64,000 bases of DNA from Stemphylium vesicarium (lineage: Eukaryota; Ascomycota; Dothideomycetes; Pleosporales; Pleosporaceae): positions 1 through 64,000 of the forward strand of contig QXCR01000141.1 in NCBI GenBank assembly GCA_004380135.1. Direction: 5' to 3'. How positions within the stretch are numbered: the stretch's first letter is position 1; every line of letters starts with the position of its first letter. The translations under genes were made by a program, and so were the position numbers. This document shows positions 34,168 through 45,400 of the stretch, one piece after another. The notes beneath the pieces were generated by a model. It was not told the origin of the DNA. It worked only from the letters and a program-made list of their open reading frames with translations, and did not search any database.

Positions 34168-37100
34168 TCAATCTGAGAGCTCGATAGCGTCGTCTTCCGT
34201 AGCGCCGGGCTTCATGTTGGTCTCTCCGCCTTCGGCTTCGCCACCGGACTCCTCTTCATCTCCATCTTCGTCGAAGCTTTCTAGGATCTCTTCTTCATCC
34301 TCAAGCTCCTCTTCTTCGTCTTCATCATAGTCGAGGAGCTCATCATCATCCTCATCCTCGTCCTCATCGTCCAGCATCTCAGAATTCGCGTCTTCGTCTT
34401 CTTCGTTTGCGGGGAATTGAGTTCCGGGATACGAAGCCGTGGCGCCAAATCGCTGTTGCTGTGGCTCTTGCTCGCCAACAAAGTCCTCGGTGTCGCTCAT
34501 GAAGGCGTTGGAGTCTTCAGCATCGACATCAACTACATCGACACCACTAGCTTCTTCAGTCTCACTGTATGGCTCTTGCATGTAGCCTTGAGCCTGAGTT
34601 CGTTCCGAGTGCTGGAGAAAAGGCTTTTGCGTCGAAGCCGGAGAAGAGAAGTTCAGAGGCTCCGTGCTGTTAGGGCGCGTGCTACTAGGTGACTTGCTGA
34701 GACCCTGCTCCACTCTATAAGCTCGAACAGCTTCTGCACCCTGCCCATAGAGATGGCGAGGTACGAAGCGACTGGCACGTCCCCAGTATGCTGGGCGGTC
34801 TTTGGTCGCCACTGTTGTACCGAAGCTGCTGTTACCATATATCGAACGACGGCTCTGAGATGCTGAAAACCCGAGGTTGGGCACGCTCCGACTCCAATCA
34901 TGTTGTACCTTTGGTGTAGTATCGTGAGTTGCTATGAGACCCTTAGCTCTTGCAATAAGCTGGCTGGCATTTCCATCGAAAGAGCCTGCCCCATAGTGGG
35001 AAATTGAGCCATTGGTGTAGATAGGCGGTGGTATCTCCGCTTTGGCTCCAGCTACTGATTTGCGGGCTCGTTCGATTAGACTAGTAGACGAATCATTATA
35101 GGAAGATCGGCCGTTGAATGACACAGTTCTGTTGATCGACTGGGAAGGTGACGTGGCAGATATTGACCTTGTGAAGGAGTGCTTGATGGCTTCGGCTCGA
35201 CCGCGCTGTTCCTCTTCCATTGTATTCGGGGTGAGCGGCAAATGATGTTCCGCAGCGGGAGAAGTCGATGATAACTTGGGGCGCTTGGGCTCGATCTGTA
35301 TCGGCTTTTCCTCATCCGACGACGTAAAATCAAAACTCCGTTTCCGGTGCTTGCTAGGGTCGATACCCATAGCGCGCAATCTGAACCAGTCTGTCTCTGT
35401 TCGATCTACGGGTGCAGTTGAGGCGGCCTGGTGATAGGCCTGTGAGTAAGCAAGTGCTGAAGAATTGTCGTTGCGTGTGCTTGTATTCAAAGTCGCGTGG
35501 GCCTTGTCTATCGCTTTCAGTCCCGATTTGGTGGACTCCGCGCTAAACTTTGTCCTCCCGTTCATCTCGGAAACCGGTATGTTTCGTCGTTCTTCTGTGC
35601 GTTTAGCACGTCGAGCATTCGACGGACGTCTGTGCGATATGGAACGACCCTCTGGTTGGGTGTTTAGGGTCGCGTTGCCGTTCAGTGTAACCGGCTGTAC
35701 AGGGACTGACCCCTCTATGAGCTCCTCGTCCTTTGCGTTCGTCCGAGCTCGTTGCTCCTTCAGACGCTTCCTCCGCTCCCTAGCTTTTTGGACTCGCTTC
35801 TTCTTTTGTACTGCCGCCATGATCTTAGCCAATCCCGCCCGCTTCAGCTCTAACATATATTTCTCGTATTTGCGGTCCACGTGTGCTACCCTCCTTTCCA
35901 TTTCCACTGTCTTCGCGGCCTCCTTCGAGATGTTCATGACTGCGTTCTCAATGAACTGCATCAGAAGCCCCTCCTCAGGATTGAACATGATATCGGCCGT
36001 AAGCGCATGTAATGCGGAGTCCATTTCCCGTGCTCGTGTTGCCCGTGCCTCCTCTTCTTGTACTTGCCGTTGCCTCGCTTGTCGCACTAATTCCTCTTGC
36101 TCCTCGCGCGCTTTACGCTCTCGATCCGCCTGCTCTTTACGCTGCCGCTCCGCCGCTGCAGCAGCCTCCCTCCTTTGCTCCTCCTCTTTTGCTTGCTTGG
36201 CCCGTTGCGCTTCCTGCACACGTCTTCGCGCTTCGTCCTCGCGTTGTTGTTTCTCGGCTGCTTCGCGCCTTTCTTGCTCTGCTTTCTGCGCCTCGACTTC
36301 TTGCGCTGAAGCGTTGTCCTGCGGCGGAGTGCCTGCTGGCGTAAACGAGAAACTCGTTTGCGGTGTTTCGAGTGAAGGCGTAGTGTTGCGCCCTGAGCCA
36401 GAAAAGTCGAACACGGGGGCCGGTGCCGGGGTCTCGGAGGGTGCAGCCGACTGTGGATCTGAAGCTGGAATCGGCGTCTGGGCTATTGCCTGTGTTGTTC
36501 TGAATGGCCCAGGCAAGAAAGGGTTCCCTGAACTCGCAGGTGCTGCAGGCTGAGATTGGACGCTGCTGTTGTTCTTCAAAAAAGGGTTTGCTGGGGGTGC
36601 GGGCGTCGTAGTTTGGAACGGAGTGGTATTCTTTTGCTGGAGGAAAGGGTTCGAGGCCGCGTCCGCTGACGATGCGAATTTGATGGGGTTCTTTGTTGGG
36701 TCGAAAACTCCTGGCTGAGGAGCCTTTACGAATGGGTTTGGAGTTCCGGCTGGAGAATCATTGGATTTGAAGGGTGACGCCGTCGGATTGAAGCCGAAAC
36801 CCCCAGGCGAAGCTTTTGTTCCATTGGTTTTTTGGCTGAAAATGTTGGGTTTCTCCGGAACAAACAACGAAGTCTGGTCATCCGCTTGGATGGCTTGCTG
36901 TCCGGAGGCATTGTGGAAGGAAAATTCACCCTTCTTGGACTCTTGTACCGTCAAGCCTGCAATGACAGCTGAGAGTGGCCGGCCGTGGCGCTTTGCTTCA
37001 ACAATGGATGCTGAGAAGAATTGAGGTTTGACATCGGCTTTGGAAAGAACCACGGCTTTTCTCTCGTAACTTTTTTGCTTAATGTCCAGGAATGTTTGCC

Positions 37101-38730
37101 CTTCATTATTCACTTCAAATACGAAGCCGTGGGCTTCACAAAACTGTACCGCCTCCGAGTCAGTGTCGAAGCCAAGTGCTTCTCTCAACTTGCCGGTCGT
37201 CCAGCCTTCAACGGTGACCTGGTGTCTGTACTGGCCTACTCGATAGGCACGCCAGACTGAGTCAAGTACAACGTGACGGACCCTGTTGAAGCATATGGCA
37301 GCTGCACACGCCATCAGGTACGAGACTCTTTGCGACTTTATAAGATCCCAGAATACCTTCCAGTTGGACTGGCACTGAACGAAATTGTCGTAACCCCTAT
37401 GGATGATGATTGCCTTGAGAACGCGGAAAATTTCCAAAGCGGTCTTGACTCGCGGGTTGTTTCGAAGGTCGCTAGGCAGGCGGTGCAGTTCGTTCTCAAG
37501 TTGCGTATTGGCGTATATTGGGGCTAGAATCAAACGGTATGCCCAAAACTCGGCCTCGTTGGCCGATATGATGCCTGCGCGCCGGTTGTCGACATATCGC
37601 TCCTTGAGCGAGATAAGAGTTTGGTTTAACTGCTCAACGTCCTGCTGATGGGAGTAATCATCCTTTGTGCTCCGGGCCATGTGATGCGCAGATAGCATGT
37701 AGAAGCGGGCGCTGTGTTCGAGAGAGGTAAGGAGGATGGCAATGCTTTCCTTGTTCTCGATGCGCTGGGTGCGTAGGTCTTTCCGAACGGCTCGTGTTCG
37801 GTCCCACAGCCACGAGTGGAGGAACTGGAAATCGTCTTCGTCTAGACGTCCGAAAAGGTATTTGAGTGTTTTCTGCCAATGTTAGTTCACCAACAGGTAG
37901 CCGGCGTGCGAGACTTACCAAGCAAGTGGCGGGCGACCGAATCTCTGAGACTAGCTCCACGTCCATGCCAGCTGCCGAGCGCGCATATGCCTTGACCATG
38001 CGCGACTCGTCTGGCACGCGCTGGTTGCGAGAAGGGAGGTATTGAGTCTCGGGCGTGCATTCTGGCGCCTTGACATCGAGTTCCACGATGCGACGCACGC
38101 GCTCGTATTCCGGACACATTTCATCGCATATGCCATACAGCTTGACCGAGTCGCTCAGGCGCATCTGGCCCTCCGGGTTCATGAGACCATGTTGGACGAA
38201 TTGCTCGCGGATCTTGGGTCGCTCTGATTTGATCTAAATGTGTCAGTAGTGAGTCGCCGAGGGCTGCGCCAGGCATGGTGCTTACATATTGTAAGCGCTT
38301 CTGGTACTCGTGCGGCGCAAAAGTCGGCGCGGGGGATGATTTATGTGAGGTGAAGGGATTCCTAGAGGTATCGTGTTAGAACAGGCCGCGAGCGGCCATG
38401 GGAGGCCCTCGTCTAGCAAGTGTCGCAGCAAAGGTGGTGGTCCGGAATGCATCCTGGTGATGGCGCCCTCGGTCCGCCCACGACCTGTGCCGAAGTCAGA
38501 GGGAATGTGAGGACTTACGAATTGCTGAAGTCGCCCCGCGCGCCGCCTCCTCGTCCGCTGTGCTGTCGTCCCTGCCCACGCGTGTAGAGACCCTGGGCGG
38601 GTGTCGCTCGCTCGTCGTCGCTCTGAGCATTGTTCCTTCCGCGTCCGCGATTCGCATTCGGTGTGTAGTTGCCCTTTGCGCCTCGTACTCGGTCGCCTCC
38701 ACCGCCTCTCCCACCACGCGGTGTGGCCAT
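34168..38730 (-). CDS. SAC3: SAC3/GANP-family mRNA export factor (TREX-2 scaffold)
   Basis: Four exons on the minus strand: 38,730-38,519, 38,361-38,286, 38,233-37,919 and 37,872-34,168. The introns are 157, 52 and 46 bp with GTAAGT/GTAAGC donors, giving 4308 nt or 1435 residues in exact frame. The product is the scaffold of TREX-2, which couples transcription to mRNA export at the nuclear pore. An RGG-rich start (residues 1-71) leads to the SAC3/GANP domain (about 125-420), with CDEMCPEYERVRRI near 132 and PDESRMVKAYARSAAGMD. Phe-Gly/NPF-rich nucleoporin-like repeats follow (about 555-700; GFGFNPTASPF), then a charged coiled coil (about 726-829) and a strongly acidic Asp/Glu tail (last ~85 residues). 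The ATG at 38,730 is the first in frame. Yeast Sac3 is 1301 residues, so the length is normal. Confidence 0.93.
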
Positions 38731-39662
38731 TGTCGCGGCTCTGTGACGGGACGTGCTGGTGCGCGATGAACGAGCAACGTCACAGTCGCGGTCGCGGTCG
38801 CAGTCGCAGTCCGGTCCCGGCGATGATCCGGTCGTGGATGCGGGAAGACGTCAATTCTATTTCGGGATGGCGGTGGTGATGGTGGTGTTGTGCTGGCCGA
38901 GTCGGGTTGAGAGCGACTGGCGGCGGCGGCTGCTGCTGGAATGCAACAAAGACCCATCAAAGTCGCCGACGGTGAGCTTCGATGCGTTCACAGAGCCCGG
39001 GCCTGTGACGCGGTACTAGCGCCTTGGCAAACGTGTGGCTGGGCTATTCGGGCACCACCTCCGTGCCCTGGAGCGCCACACCACCCTTCACTTGACAACT
39101 TCACCTATCGACTTTTGGCAAGGCCAGCTTTTGTGTTTTTTGATGTAACGTACCCGAAATATTTTTGCTAATAATACTTGACACCTACGCGTCTTTTTTT
39201 TACCGCTATACACCCGCTCAGGCTCCTCGCGACCCTTTTGCCACGTTCGTGGCTCCTCTTTTGTCGGCATCCACCACCATCAGGAATTTTGTACAACGCC
39301 ATACAGTAAAAACAGTCCCCGACCCAAAGACATTCGATACAAGCCCAATTACTTCCCCCTCTGAACATGTATAAGTTCATACCCAGGTCGTTGCAATGCA
39401 GTCGTGAGCGGCGTTACGTCGTAGGGGGTATATTGCAAGACATGGACGACTGGCACAATCGAAGCAGAACGAGCAACAAAGAAAACCACGTTCCAGCAAG
39501 TCTGCCAAAGCAGCAAGCATGGGATAGTGCCCCGTTACTGCCCTACAATGGAAAAGTTGACGCGTGGTGAAGCCAAGGAAAAGGAGTAAAAATCATAAGT
39601 CGTTAGTGCATAGAAGCATACGCAATAAAAGAGATAGTGGAAATGGATAGCTGGCGTGCATA
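38731..39662. other. Intergenic: SAC3 upstream region and 3' flank of the YDR124W-like gene
   Basis: This 932-bp gap holds the SAC3 promoter and the 3' end of the next gene. It includes a GGTGATGGT-type and CGGCGG-rich stretch at 38,870-38,940 and an AT-richer stretch at 39,120-39,200. Short frames have no recognisable domain. Confidence 0.5.
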
Positions 39663-41660
39663 TTAGACCGCGGGAGAGTAAGGACGATATGTCCCTGCTC
39701 GACAGCTGATGTCGCCGTCACTAGGCATCCCATCGAGGAACTCGAAAGAATGTACCGGCTGTGGAGCATACATGCCATACTCATAGGGCAAGCCAGTTGT
39801 GTCATAGAAAGGCACACTGTCGATCGCGTGGGGGTATGGCGAGTCGAATGCCGGGTATGGGTGTGGGTATTCAGGCATGCAAGCTGGGACAAAGTTTGAC
39901 TGTGTCATGCTTTGAAGGGGGCTGGCACCCTGTGAGGCTTGGACTGGACGACCATGGTAGTATGGGTGGCCGGCAGAGTACCTTGGTCCTTGGCCGCCAT
40001 GGGCGTACCCTTCATCTTGGACTGGCGCGCGGGTAGCCCTCCTGACGTTGAGATCCGGTTCTTCACCCAGGCGAAGCCCATGCATGGTCTGTCCAAAAGA
40101 CGAGTTGGGTGTTGTGGCGGTGCTACGAGAGCGCCTCTCAGGCTGAGTAGTCACAGCCCCACGAGAAGACGTGGGTGCCTGTTGGCGGATCATCCTATGT
40201 TTGGAGTCGTGTGGTGGTTCAAGTTGCTGCTGTACCTGTTGCTCATGGCGTAGATAGGATGGAACTCCAGTGTCGTCCACCTCGGTCTCATCTCCGGATA
40301 CGTCGGTGTCGACTTCTGATCTGGGGCCTGGACTGGCTTTGGTTGTTCGGAGGCGCTTTCTAGGGGCAACAGGCTGGCGTGCAGGTCTCGTAAGCGGCTT
40401 CCAGGTTACACGTGTTCCTTTGCTAGGGCCTGGGTTGCCAGAGCCTTCATAGTGCTTCCAGTACGCAAAGTGGTCCTCGTACAGCTGTGCAATATCGAAT
40501 AGGTTGGGGAGGATCTCAGCTAGGGCTCGACCTTGCATGCGCTCGCTGAAGCCAGACCCTTTGGACGAGGAAAATTGGTCCGGGGGTGTTGTCTCGACAG
40601 CGTACTGCGCTGTTTGACGAAGCCTGGCTACCCATGGAGCTTTGCGCTTGTCTTTGTCGATGAGGCGATGTTGAAGCATGACATCGACGGCCAGAGTCAA
40701 GAGTCCTGCGACATGTAAGTTAAGGATGGTATACCATGACTAACATGGGCTACTTACCCCCTTTGTCGAGGTGCGATGGCTCTTCGTAGGGCACGTCACG
40801 AGGCCACCAGGGTGGAGTGCGTTCTTCGGGTTGCTCTTTGGGCAACTTCTTATGGTATGGGCCGTAGCGGCTCAGTCGCTTGGGTTCCAGCTGCTTGATC
40901 CACGCGGTGACAATGGGACGTACAGGCTTCATGGTAAGTTCGTCAAGTCGTCGCCGGAAGAATCTTTTCAGCTCGTCAATGTCGCCAATGTAAAAGGTGT
41001 ACGACTGTTCGGTTGCAATCGTGACATCCCTGCCGTACTGCTCATCGTCGTCGTCTGAGCTTGTCATCACAGCCGGGTGTTGTGAACGAAGGCCTCTTCC
41101 ACTAGATCGTCTCCTCTTGCGCGTGTTGTGCTGAGGCTCTCTAGACGTAACTGGACCAGTTAGCGAGAGTCGCGAGCAGGCATTGTTTCCATGCTATCTT
41201 ACCCGGTACCTGGGTCATAGCAGGCTGGTAAAGCTGCAATGGAGCCGTTCTAGGCGAGGACATGAAGCCGGGAGTGCCCTGCGACATGCCCACGCCGCTA
41301 ACGACACCGCTGCACAAGTGTTCGAAGCCAGGAATCGGCTCTTGGCGGACTTCTTCCCGGCCATTGGGTGAGGTGACCTTCCAGAACTGCGCGATGGGCG
41401 TCGGGACGGCGGTTTCTTCTTTTGCCTGGTGAGGAAGTCAGCCTCTACCCGGCCGTCTGGGCGGGCAGGAGCGAGCCGAAAGCGAGCCTGGCCCAACCAC
41501 AAAAAAAGGCTGCACTTACTGGCAATTCTCGACAAACATCATCATGGCCCTGATTGACCCAGGCATCCTCCCCATGTTCTTCCATTTTCATCCCGGCACT
41601 ATTCCTCGACCGCATTGGCTGCGTATCCCCTAGTCCCCTCACGGCCCGCATCCTTGCCAT
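39663..41660 (-). CDS. YDR124W-like helical-bundle protein (DUF2841/PF11001)
   Basis: Four exons on the minus strand: 41,660-41,520, 41,425-41,203, 41,150-40,758 and 40,705-39,663. The introns are 94, 52 and 52 bp, and the CDS is exactly 1800 nt (599 residues). The conserved core (about residues 165-310) contains FYIGDIDELKRFFRRRLDEL, then ...WIKQLEPKR, PPWWPRDVPYEEPSHLDKGG and LTLAVDVML. I recognise the P.WWP...EP.HL pattern as the fungal DUF2841/YDR124W-like domain, whose biochemical role is unknown. It is preceded by a basic patch (RKRRRSS, about 130), suggesting nuclear location, and an acidic run. The C-terminal half is Pro/Gln/Tyr-rich and probably disordered. The start at 41,660 is the first ATG; the frame is open upstream to about 41,745, so an extra 5' exon is possible. 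Confidence 0.82.
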
Positions 41661-41943
41661 CGGCACGTACCGAGAGCTATGGAGTGGCGATGACTCAGTG
41701 GCGGTCCAAGACGGCGCGGTAGTTGGTAGAGGCCTAAATAACGATTAGCCCACAACTTATACTTGAGCACATATTATCCCGACGCAAGTAAACAGCCCGT
41801 CTGGATGCTGCCATCAAAATGCTCGACGCATGACTCGCCGGGCATCGCATTGGGGCTGCCCACACTTCGCTTAGCTGCTTTTCGCGCTGGCTGTGCTTAC
41901 CTGAAGGAGCAAGATCAATCAATATTCCAGTCCTTGGCCCCAA

Positions 41944-42478
41944 ATGGCCCTCTCCACCCGAATCTTCCGAGCAATTCGAAACGAAGAAATCAACCTCTCG
42001 TACTTGGAGTACTACGTCGCGACTTTATTCGATACCGAGGGAGCGTTGATTCAAGTCAGTGAGCCACACCAATGTGAATCCGACGACGTAGGAAGCCGGG
42101 AAAAGTCGGTTGAGAGTAAAACGGATGTGTCACAACAGCCTCAGTGTTGGCCGGTCTTCGGAGCAAGAGGCTTGCGACGTCGCCGACTGGGACGAGATCA
42201 CGGTATCAAGGGTAAAGTTCGAAGTACAGGATCTCGGGGGAGACAACGACAATAGGACCGACTCTATAGACCGGGCCCTCCAGCCTTTAAAGCAGGCCTC
42301 ACTCAGCTATCGCGGGCCCAGGGATCGTCAACTCCTATCCCACTGCATCTGCTTCCTCCATCCATACACTTGGCAGCATGAATTTTCGCTACCCTTGACA
42401 GCAAACACACAGGGACTATACTACGACACAGCAGTCCGCGGACAGCTCAACCGTGAACTATGGCTGTCGTTGAATTGA
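41944..42478 (+). CDS. Possible small hypothetical gene, two exons
   Basis: I do not recognise this product. The ATG at 41,944 opens a frame (MALSTRIFRAIRNEEINLSY...) to 42,054, followed by a GTCAGT donor-like site. A second frame from about 42,092 to the TGA at 42,478 reads in phase if the 37-bp stretch 42,055-42,091 (ending GTAG) is an intron. It has a mixed coding-like composition (VADWDEITVSRVKFEVQDLG). The intron would be shorter than any other in this window, which weakens the model. No domain, signal peptide or membrane segment is visible. Confidence 0.3.
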
Positions 42479-45400
42479 CAGGAGACTCTATTCGGCCGGG
42501 CCCGTCTGCACCAAGGCTTGTGGAGACGCTGTCCTTGCATCCCCGATTCCCCGGTGGCGCGCTGTAACCCTCTTAGGGCCTTCCGCGGGTCCAGTTTGGA
42601 CCTGATCATAACGTAAAGACGACAAACTGCAGGTTATGCCGGGGTCCTGGTCTTGAACTCCGCACCGTGTATACACACTACCTCCAAGTCAGCCATAGCG
42701 TACATGGAGCCGCTCAGGCTCAAATCCTTCATGCATATCGGACTCGAGTGCCGTGAATCCGCTATCAGTGTCGTCGTAGCCCAACGGACGATGTCTTTGT
42801 GGATGATGTTCATGTTCTGCATCTAGGCAAGGTTGATACAGAGACACTAATCGGGCTAGATTCAATCACACCTACAGTCCACACTCCACTTGTGCTAGCC
42901 ATATAGCACTCGCAGAACCCGGTTACCTCGATTCAGCTGTGCATGACTGCCTCGTACAAGTGACATCGTTTCGAGGATCTTCATCATTCAACCTCGTCTA
43001 CCGTCCGTCCATCCTTGCACGCGCAGTTCGCAACCGTACAGCTTATCCGACACCCGCGTGACCAGGCCCAGATGTAATGTGTGGAGCGCCCAGGAAATAG
43101 ATTTTCCGGTCGCATTCTCTGATCGACTCGTGATATCGACTCTCTGAATGAAAATAACGGCGGGCAGTTTGCGGCTACATCGTGAATCTAGATGAGACAT
43201 CTACGATGCCTCGCCGATTTCGTTCGATCTCGGACGGTTCGGCGCGGCATGCCCGCTTACCAGGCGATTGGCAAAAGATCGTGTTGAATCTGGTCCGAAC
43301 TTGATCGAGCTGTATCAGCGGCCAGATTGAGTTAGCAACCTCATTCCTCTCGCTAAAAACTACGCGCCTTCGCCTACACGCACTGATTGCTGCAGACTGC
43401 CGAAAAATGCAGCCTTCCTTTCTGCTGTTTCACTCTCGACGGTCTGCGACCGATTCGTCAGTGATGAACGCATGTCTTCCATACAGTCTGACCACAACAG
43501 CCCCTTCGTATCGAAGACCCTAAGACAGGAAGCGTTTGGCGACGGCACTGCACCGAACTAGCGTCACGGAGATAACGTGCCGCACCGTTGCACTACTGCC
43601 TAATCACAGGGATTCCTTAGTGACGAACTGCCTAGCTTCATTCGTTTCGGGGCAGAGGGATTCCGCTTCCCCCTCGGATGTCCTTCCTATTTCCGCAGCC
43701 AGTCGTATCGTCCCTGCCTGCCTTCAAGGGTCTGGTACACATGCGCCGCTTACAGAAACAGGAAGGTGATTGGCATTTCAAAGGGCAACGTCACACATTA
43801 GACCTCACGAGCCTGCACCACAGCCTCGTGTACGCAGTGTGACAGCCGTTGCTTGCACAAAGATCTGCAGGCTCTCCGACCTCGACCCCCGCTGCGAGCC
43901 ACACTGGTCTGAACCAGCACAATGCTCGAAGGCGTCTCTCGTAGCGATTCCATGCCATCTTCGCCTGAGACGGGAGGGTGGGGGCGAGATCCCACGTGTC
44001 AGTCCATTGGCTCACCACCTCTCACCATCCTGGGATACTTACTTGAGCTTCCACACGCTCGGCACTTGACATACCCTGATCCCGGATATGCTGCCAGTTT
44101 CCCCGAACCTGTGAGAGTCGTGGGGTATCTGCACGGCAGCCGCAAATATCACCTGACCGTAGACCGCTAATATATCTCACTGGAACGCAGTGTTCTTTAC
44201 CGCTATCTGCGGTGTCCGTTGGGAAGCTACAATTGTCCGCCACAGGAAACCTATCACAGCCTAGGGTTCTAGCATGAGCAGCTCCCATCAGTTCCACTGT
44301 TCGCTACTGCCAGAACCTCTGTGCAGCAGGGAAGTATTGCGTATGCATGAATCAGTTGAGTATGACGTCCGAAGACGCAGACGGCGTCCTTGCGAGCTGC
44401 CGGAAGCACGAAATCCCTCAAAGAGAAACAGATCAAAGCTCCGGCGAGCCGCCTCGCTCAATCAACCCATAATGTCACGTGCATTGAGCAAGTCGAGAAT
44501 CTCAACCCAAAGTGAAACAGGGGGTGTGCGGCTCACTCCTTACTCAGCGCGCGTCATACCGCGAAGCAACACATTTTCCCGGCTTTAAACGAGACCAAAG
44601 GTAAACTAGTAGTATTTATAGCATAGCAGACGAACTCTACACGACAGCGCGGTCATATAACGCTATTGCCTCCCTTTCTCACCTAGCCGGTAAGAAGCCT
44701 CCGCGAACGAGGGAAAGCAATACCATATTATCAAGCATGAAGCATATAGTCATCTACAATCGTTTCAGCAGTTAATGCGATGACTATGAATATGTAATGG
44801 CGTTTATAAGACCATCGCAAAGACATTAGAACTCGAGTGGCTGTGTTAGCTTTACACCCTCTTCGACCCCGGCAGACCCTAAAACCTCAACAGCCCACAT
44901 TCCGCCTATTTTACTTGTCACGATGAAAATTTGCTTGCTGAGGAATTGCAGGTTTCTCAAACGCCAGTCATGCATGACAGTGGAACATGGCCAGACATGA
45001 TGAGAGAACTGTAGGTAGAGAAAACGAACAGCCGTAGCAATACCAGGGTGATTCTTCATCAAGTGTGATTACAATTTTCTTTCATTCGTATATAACCAGG
45101 GCGGGTAGACACCCTGTACTCAAGTCCCTTTTCCTATCTACCATGTATTAAAATATTTTCTACGTTTTTACCCTAAATAAGATTCCACAAAAGCGGCGTG
45201 CGACGCGCGGCATGAAGCGAGAACCCTGCACCCCGAGCACCTTCAGGCGCGACAATCCCGCCCAATTATTGCAGGCAGAAAGCTCCGCATCGCGCGGCCG
45301 GTCCCGTTGTTCCCTTCTTTTTTTTTCCTCGCGTGGCATGCCGGCGCTCTTGCCGCGCGCGCCATCTCTCCTTCCTAGCAAGCTACGGTGAACACTCTCA
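42479..45400. other. Gene-poor stretch of normal base composition
   Basis: About 2.9 kb with only short, conflicting frames on both strands (the longest about 100 codons), no domain, no RIP and no obvious repeat. The last ~80 bases are the 3' flank of the ABC transporter gene, and a run of nine or more Ts lies near 45,320. It could hold a non-coding RNA or a fast-evolving gene with many introns; nothing in the sequence shows either. Confidence 0.5.

Noticed and set aside
35465..36553. 362-codon open frame on the plus strand opposite SAC3
   Set aside because: It is antisense to the Ala/Arg/Glu-rich coiled-coil and FG-like part of SAC3. Its Ser/Arg/Cys-rich product with no domain is what codon bias on the other strand produces.
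42630..42700. tRNA-like T-loop (GTTCAAGAC) on the minus strand
   Set aside because: The surrounding bases do not form a T-stem, anticodon stem or acceptor stem.
43536..44069. Two consecutive plus-strand frames in the gene-poor gap
   Set aside because: They are separated by a stop, have no domain, and equally long frames exist on the other strand.
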